A stretch of 62,194 bases of DNA, from NCBI GenBank assembly GCA_934278995.1, contig CAKQWM010000012.1, positions 1 through 62,194 on the forward strand, given 5' to 3'. Of the stretch, positions 60,281 to 62,194 are shown piece by piece; within the stretch, counting starts at the first letter, position 1; every line of letters begins with the position of its first letter. Under the pieces are notes generated by a model. That model did not search any database. It was not told the origin of the DNA and saw only the letters and a program-made list of their open reading frames with translations. Origin of the DNA: an uncultured Clostridia bacterium (GTDB taxonomy: Bacteria > Bacillota > Clostridia > Christensenellales > Borkfalkiaceae). The position numbers were made by a program, and so were the translations under genes.

Positions 60281-60585
60281 ATTATATTTTAGGTAAGGTC
60301 AAAAGTCTTGACATAGGTCAAAAGTCTTGATATAATGTTGTTGATATCACCTAAATATCACAATACAAACAAATTCTATCATATTAGCGCGTAAAAAATC
60401 AACGTCCGGTTGAATCGCGGAAAATCTTCGGCTTTAAATATAATTGCCCGTAAAACCTTAAATTAAACAGTTTGTTGAACGAAATCAACAAATTGTTGAA
60501 CGATTTTACGGTTTTTGCGCTTTACATTTTAGCCTTTGCGTTATATATTTTTTATGTCGCAATTGACAGAAAAAGGAGTTTACTT
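60281..60585. other. 305-base region with a regulated divergent promoter
   Basis: Contains the direct repeats and promoter described separately, and an in-frame upstream extension (from 60472) of the next gene without a Shine-Dalgarno. Confidence 0.5.
60296..60336 (+). promoter_or_regulatory. Strong promoter overlapped by two direct repeats
   Basis: TTGACA (60308-60313), 17-base spacer, TATAAT (60331-60336), perfect consensus. AGGTCAAAAGTCTTGA occurs at 60296-60311 and 60315-60330, covering the -35 and spacer. Each repeat contains the half-palindrome TCAAAAGTCTTGA. Good candidate operator of the XRE regulator. Confidence 0.7.
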
Positions 60586-61386
60586 ATGATTGGCGAAAAA
60601 ATCAGAGAGTTGCGTACGAAAAACGGAATGACGCAGTCGGACCTTGCGGAAAAACTTTTCGTAACCACTCAAGCCGTCTCGAGATGGGAAAAAGGCGACG
60701 TCGAGCCGTCGCTTACCACGGTAAAGAGTATTTCGGAAATTTTCGGCGTTTCCATCGACGAAATAATGGGTAAAGAAAAACCCGAACCCGTCGTGGTACG
60801 TGAAAAAGAATACGTTTACAAGGAAAGCACCCCCGTTTTAGCCGTTTGCGAAAAGTGCAACAAACCCATTTTCGACGGTAAGGATATCGTAAGAAAAAGG
60901 GACGGACGCGACCATACTACGATATATTGTCGGGCTTGCGAAGAAAAAATTATAGAAGCCGATAAAAAGAACAAAATTTACAACGCCGGAAAAAGAAGAA
61001 AATTGTCTTTTATCTGGGGCGGAATAGCAGCCGCGGTTTTACTTATCGCCGCTATTGTTTTAAGGGGCAATTTCCTTGTTCCGGGGATAATCGCGTCCGT
61101 ATGCGCCTTTACTTTCGTATCGTGCTGGATTCTCGACAATAACTTTATAGGCGATATGGCTATGGAAATTATGAGTTGGGGCTTCGTCAAAATGCCGGGG
61201 CTTATTTTTACTCTCGATTTAGACGGAATCGTATGGCTTATTACGGTTAAGTTGTTGTTCTGGGTTTTGGGTTTTGCGCTCGCCGTTATATGCGCCGCGC
61301 TTGCCGTTACGCTCGGCGGAATAATATCGTTGTTCGTTTACCCTTACGCGATAACCAAAAACGTAAAGCGTCCGCTCGCCGAATAA
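60586..61386 (+). CDS. XRE-HTH membrane protein with zinc-ribbon-like region
   Basis: 266 residues from the ATG at 60586, with AAAGGAG 7-8 bases before it. The N-terminal HTH (KNGMTQSDLAEKLFVTTQAVSRWE) is followed by a Cys motif (CEKCNKPIFDG...CRACEEK) and four membrane helices (about 142-165, 168-190, 218-240, 245-258). Such HTH-membrane proteins of Firmicutes may link membrane state to transcription; function is unknown. It lies 250 bases downstream of the strong repeat-covered promoter and is probably its target. Confidence 0.75.
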   Translation: MIGEKIRELRTKNGMTQSDLAEKLFVTTQAVSRWEKGDVEPSLTTVKSISEIFGVSIDEIMGKEKPEPVVVREKEYVYKESTPVLAVCEKCNKPIFDGKDIVRKRDGRDHTTIYCRACEEKIIEADKKNKIYNAGKRRKLSFIWGGIAAAVLLIAAIVLRGNFLVPGIIASVCAFTFVSCWILDNNFIGDMAMEIMSWGFVKMPGLIFTLDLDGIVWLITVKLLFWVLGFALAVICAALAVTLGGIISLFVYPYAITKNVKRPLAE

Positions 61387-61727
61387 TAGATTAGTACGCT
61401 TCGGCTCGTAATATACGATTTGAGCGTTTCGGCTCGTGATAAACGATTTGAATCTTTCGGCTCGTAATATTTTATACTTAAAAAAAATTTTAAACCCGGC
61501 ATAAAAATCGAAATTTAAAACCCGGTATAAAAAGGCGAAATTTAAAACTCGGTATAAAAAGTCGAAGCATTGTATTTTTGTTTTCTCAAAAAAAACAAAA
61601 ACATCCGAAAGGCAACAAAACTTAAAACTATTCTTGCTTCGGCAAGTAAATAAACCATCGGTAAGTAAATAAAAATAAAACTATTCTTGCTTCGGTAAGT
61701 AAATAAAAATAAAAAAAAGGACTAATT
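61387..61727. repeat. 341-base gap with three families of short tandem repeats
   Basis: Family A: about 27 bases (TTCGGCTCGTAATATACG then ATTTGAG), three copies at about 61402-61471. Family B: about 27 bases (AATTTAAAACCCGGTATAAA), three copies at about 61489-61565. Family C: about 30 bases (CTATTCTTGCTTCGGCAAGT), two to three copies at about 61622-61710. All lie immediately upstream of the repeat-rich lipoprotein gene. Confidence 0.75.
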
Positions 61728-62194
61728 ATGAAAAAAATCATCATCATTTTGTTAACTATGCTATTATCGCTATCCGTCCTTGTCGCATGCGCGAAAACAC
61801 CGACGGAAGAACCTTTAATGTTTACCGTTAGTTACGTAACGGGAATTGACGAAGCGATAGCGCCGCAACAAGTCGAAGAAGGTAAGACAATCAACGAACC
61901 TAAAACGCTCACTGCGTCCGGAAAAGAATTTTTAGGTTGGTTTATTGATAAAAGTTGTACCGACAAAGCGACTTTCCCCATGACGATAACGAAAGACACG
62001 ACTTTATACGCAGGGTGGAAAGACGTTGCTAAGAAATATACCGTTAGTTACGTAACGGGAATTGACGAAACGATAGCGCCGCAACAAGTCGAAGAAGGTA
62101 AGACAATCAACGAACCCAAAACGCTCACTGCGTCCGGAAAAGAATTTTTAGGTTGGTTTATTGATAAAAGTTGTACCGACAAAGCGACTTTCCC
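61728..62194 (+). CDS. Repeat-rich lipoprotein, cut by the window end
   Basis: At least 155 residues, no stop before the edge. A lipoprotein signal peptide (KKIIIILLTMLLSLSVLVAC, Cys21) is followed by repeats of about 72 residues (period 216 bases, starting near 61825 and 62041), nearly identical in DNA. Each repeat has FLGWFIDKSCTDKATFPMTI and TTLYAGWKD, the pattern of InlB B-type (Listeria/Bacteroides) repeats. AAAGGA lies 6-7 bases upstream. Such surface proteins often mediate adhesion; the high identity between repeats suggests recent duplication or gene conversion. Total length cannot be seen. Confidence 0.85.
   Translation, partial: MKKIIIILLTMLLSLSVLVACAKTPTEEPLMFTVSYVTGIDEAIAPQQVEEGKTINEPKTLTASGKEFLGWFIDKSCTDKATFPMTITKDTTLYAGWKDVAKKYTVSYVTGIDETIAPQQVEEGKTINEPKTLTASGKEFLGWFIDKSCTDKATF

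Noticed and set aside
60472..60585. N-terminal membrane extension of the HTH membrane protein
   Set aside because: The extension begins at TTG without Shine-Dalgarno, whereas the ATG at 60586 has AAAGGAG at ideal spacing and starts at the normal HTH boundary.

Overview
The window looks like chromosomal DNA of a mid-GC (roughly 40%) Clostridia-type Firmicute, probably an uncultured gut lineage. The clues are the gene order yqfC-yqfD-phoH-pgpH-ybeY-era-yqzL-recO, a murB-PHP-whiA cluster, a DUF1385 (YqhQ)-PrmC fusion, a PfoR-like PTS IIC protein, strong Shine-Dalgarno sites, sigma-A promoters (TTGACA-17-TATAAT) and a tRNA-Leu with an encoded CCA. The YqfC/YqfD pair suggests, but does not prove, an endospore-forming ancestry. 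The lineage is inferred from gene content only.

Layout. 1-808: a tandem array of 224-base units carrying a tRNA-Leu-like 3' end. 0.8-3.4 kb: a NatAB-type ABC exporter behind a promoter, leader ORF and possible attenuator. 3.4-8.9 kb: a lipoprotein, a Na/Pi cotransporter-PhoU protein, a MITE-like element, a mannose-6-phosphate isomerase homologue and a MATE exporter. 9.1-12.7 kb: a tandem GNAT protein, a TIR-methyltransferase-like fusion, a candidate small RNA and a zinc-ribbon membrane protein. 12.9-20.5 kb: a Cthe_2159-like lipoprotein, a PLP decarboxylase, a PfoR-like protein, YfcE, RdgB and an unusual Zn-ADH-like protein. 20.7-29.2 kb: rpmE, DUF1385-PrmC, prfA, trpS, DUF5685, a J-like protein and an RlmD-type methyltransferase. 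29.5-36.6 kb: an AlbA_2 protein behind a phased operator array, a nucleotidyltransferase gene broken by an amber codon, a PfkB kinase, murB, PHP, whiA and an SGNH hydrolase. 36.6-37.4 kb: several repeat families. 37.5-47.6 kb: leuS, PAP2 and the yqfC-to-recO operon. 47.9 kb: tRNA-Leu(CAG). 48.4-57.4 kb: an epimerase-like protein, a GGDEF protein, an SDR, an AT-rich helicase-nuclease gene, and divergent lrp/aspA. 57.7-62.2 kb: a helical protein and a trypsin-like protease probably joined by a frameshift, a membrane protein, two XRE proteins and the start of a repeat-rich lipoprotein.

Housekeeping genes for translation (L31, RF1, PrmC, TrpRS, LeuRS, YbeY, Era, RlmD), cell wall (MurB, PAP2), nucleotide sanitation (RdgB) and second messengers (PgpH, GGDEF) are interleaved with accessory genes.

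The most striking feature outside the genes is a short dispersed element with the core GTTAACGGGCTTATAG, usually followed by a variable 3-6 bases and CTTTTT. About fifteen copies, in both orientations, lie almost entirely between genes; some sit in terminator loops, some begin at stop codons and one supplies a Shine-Dalgarno site. Other points for a second look are the A9-C slippery site joining the helical and protease genes, the four TGTGCAAA sites spaced 20-21 bases apart, the TIR fusion and the tRNA-bearing tandem array.
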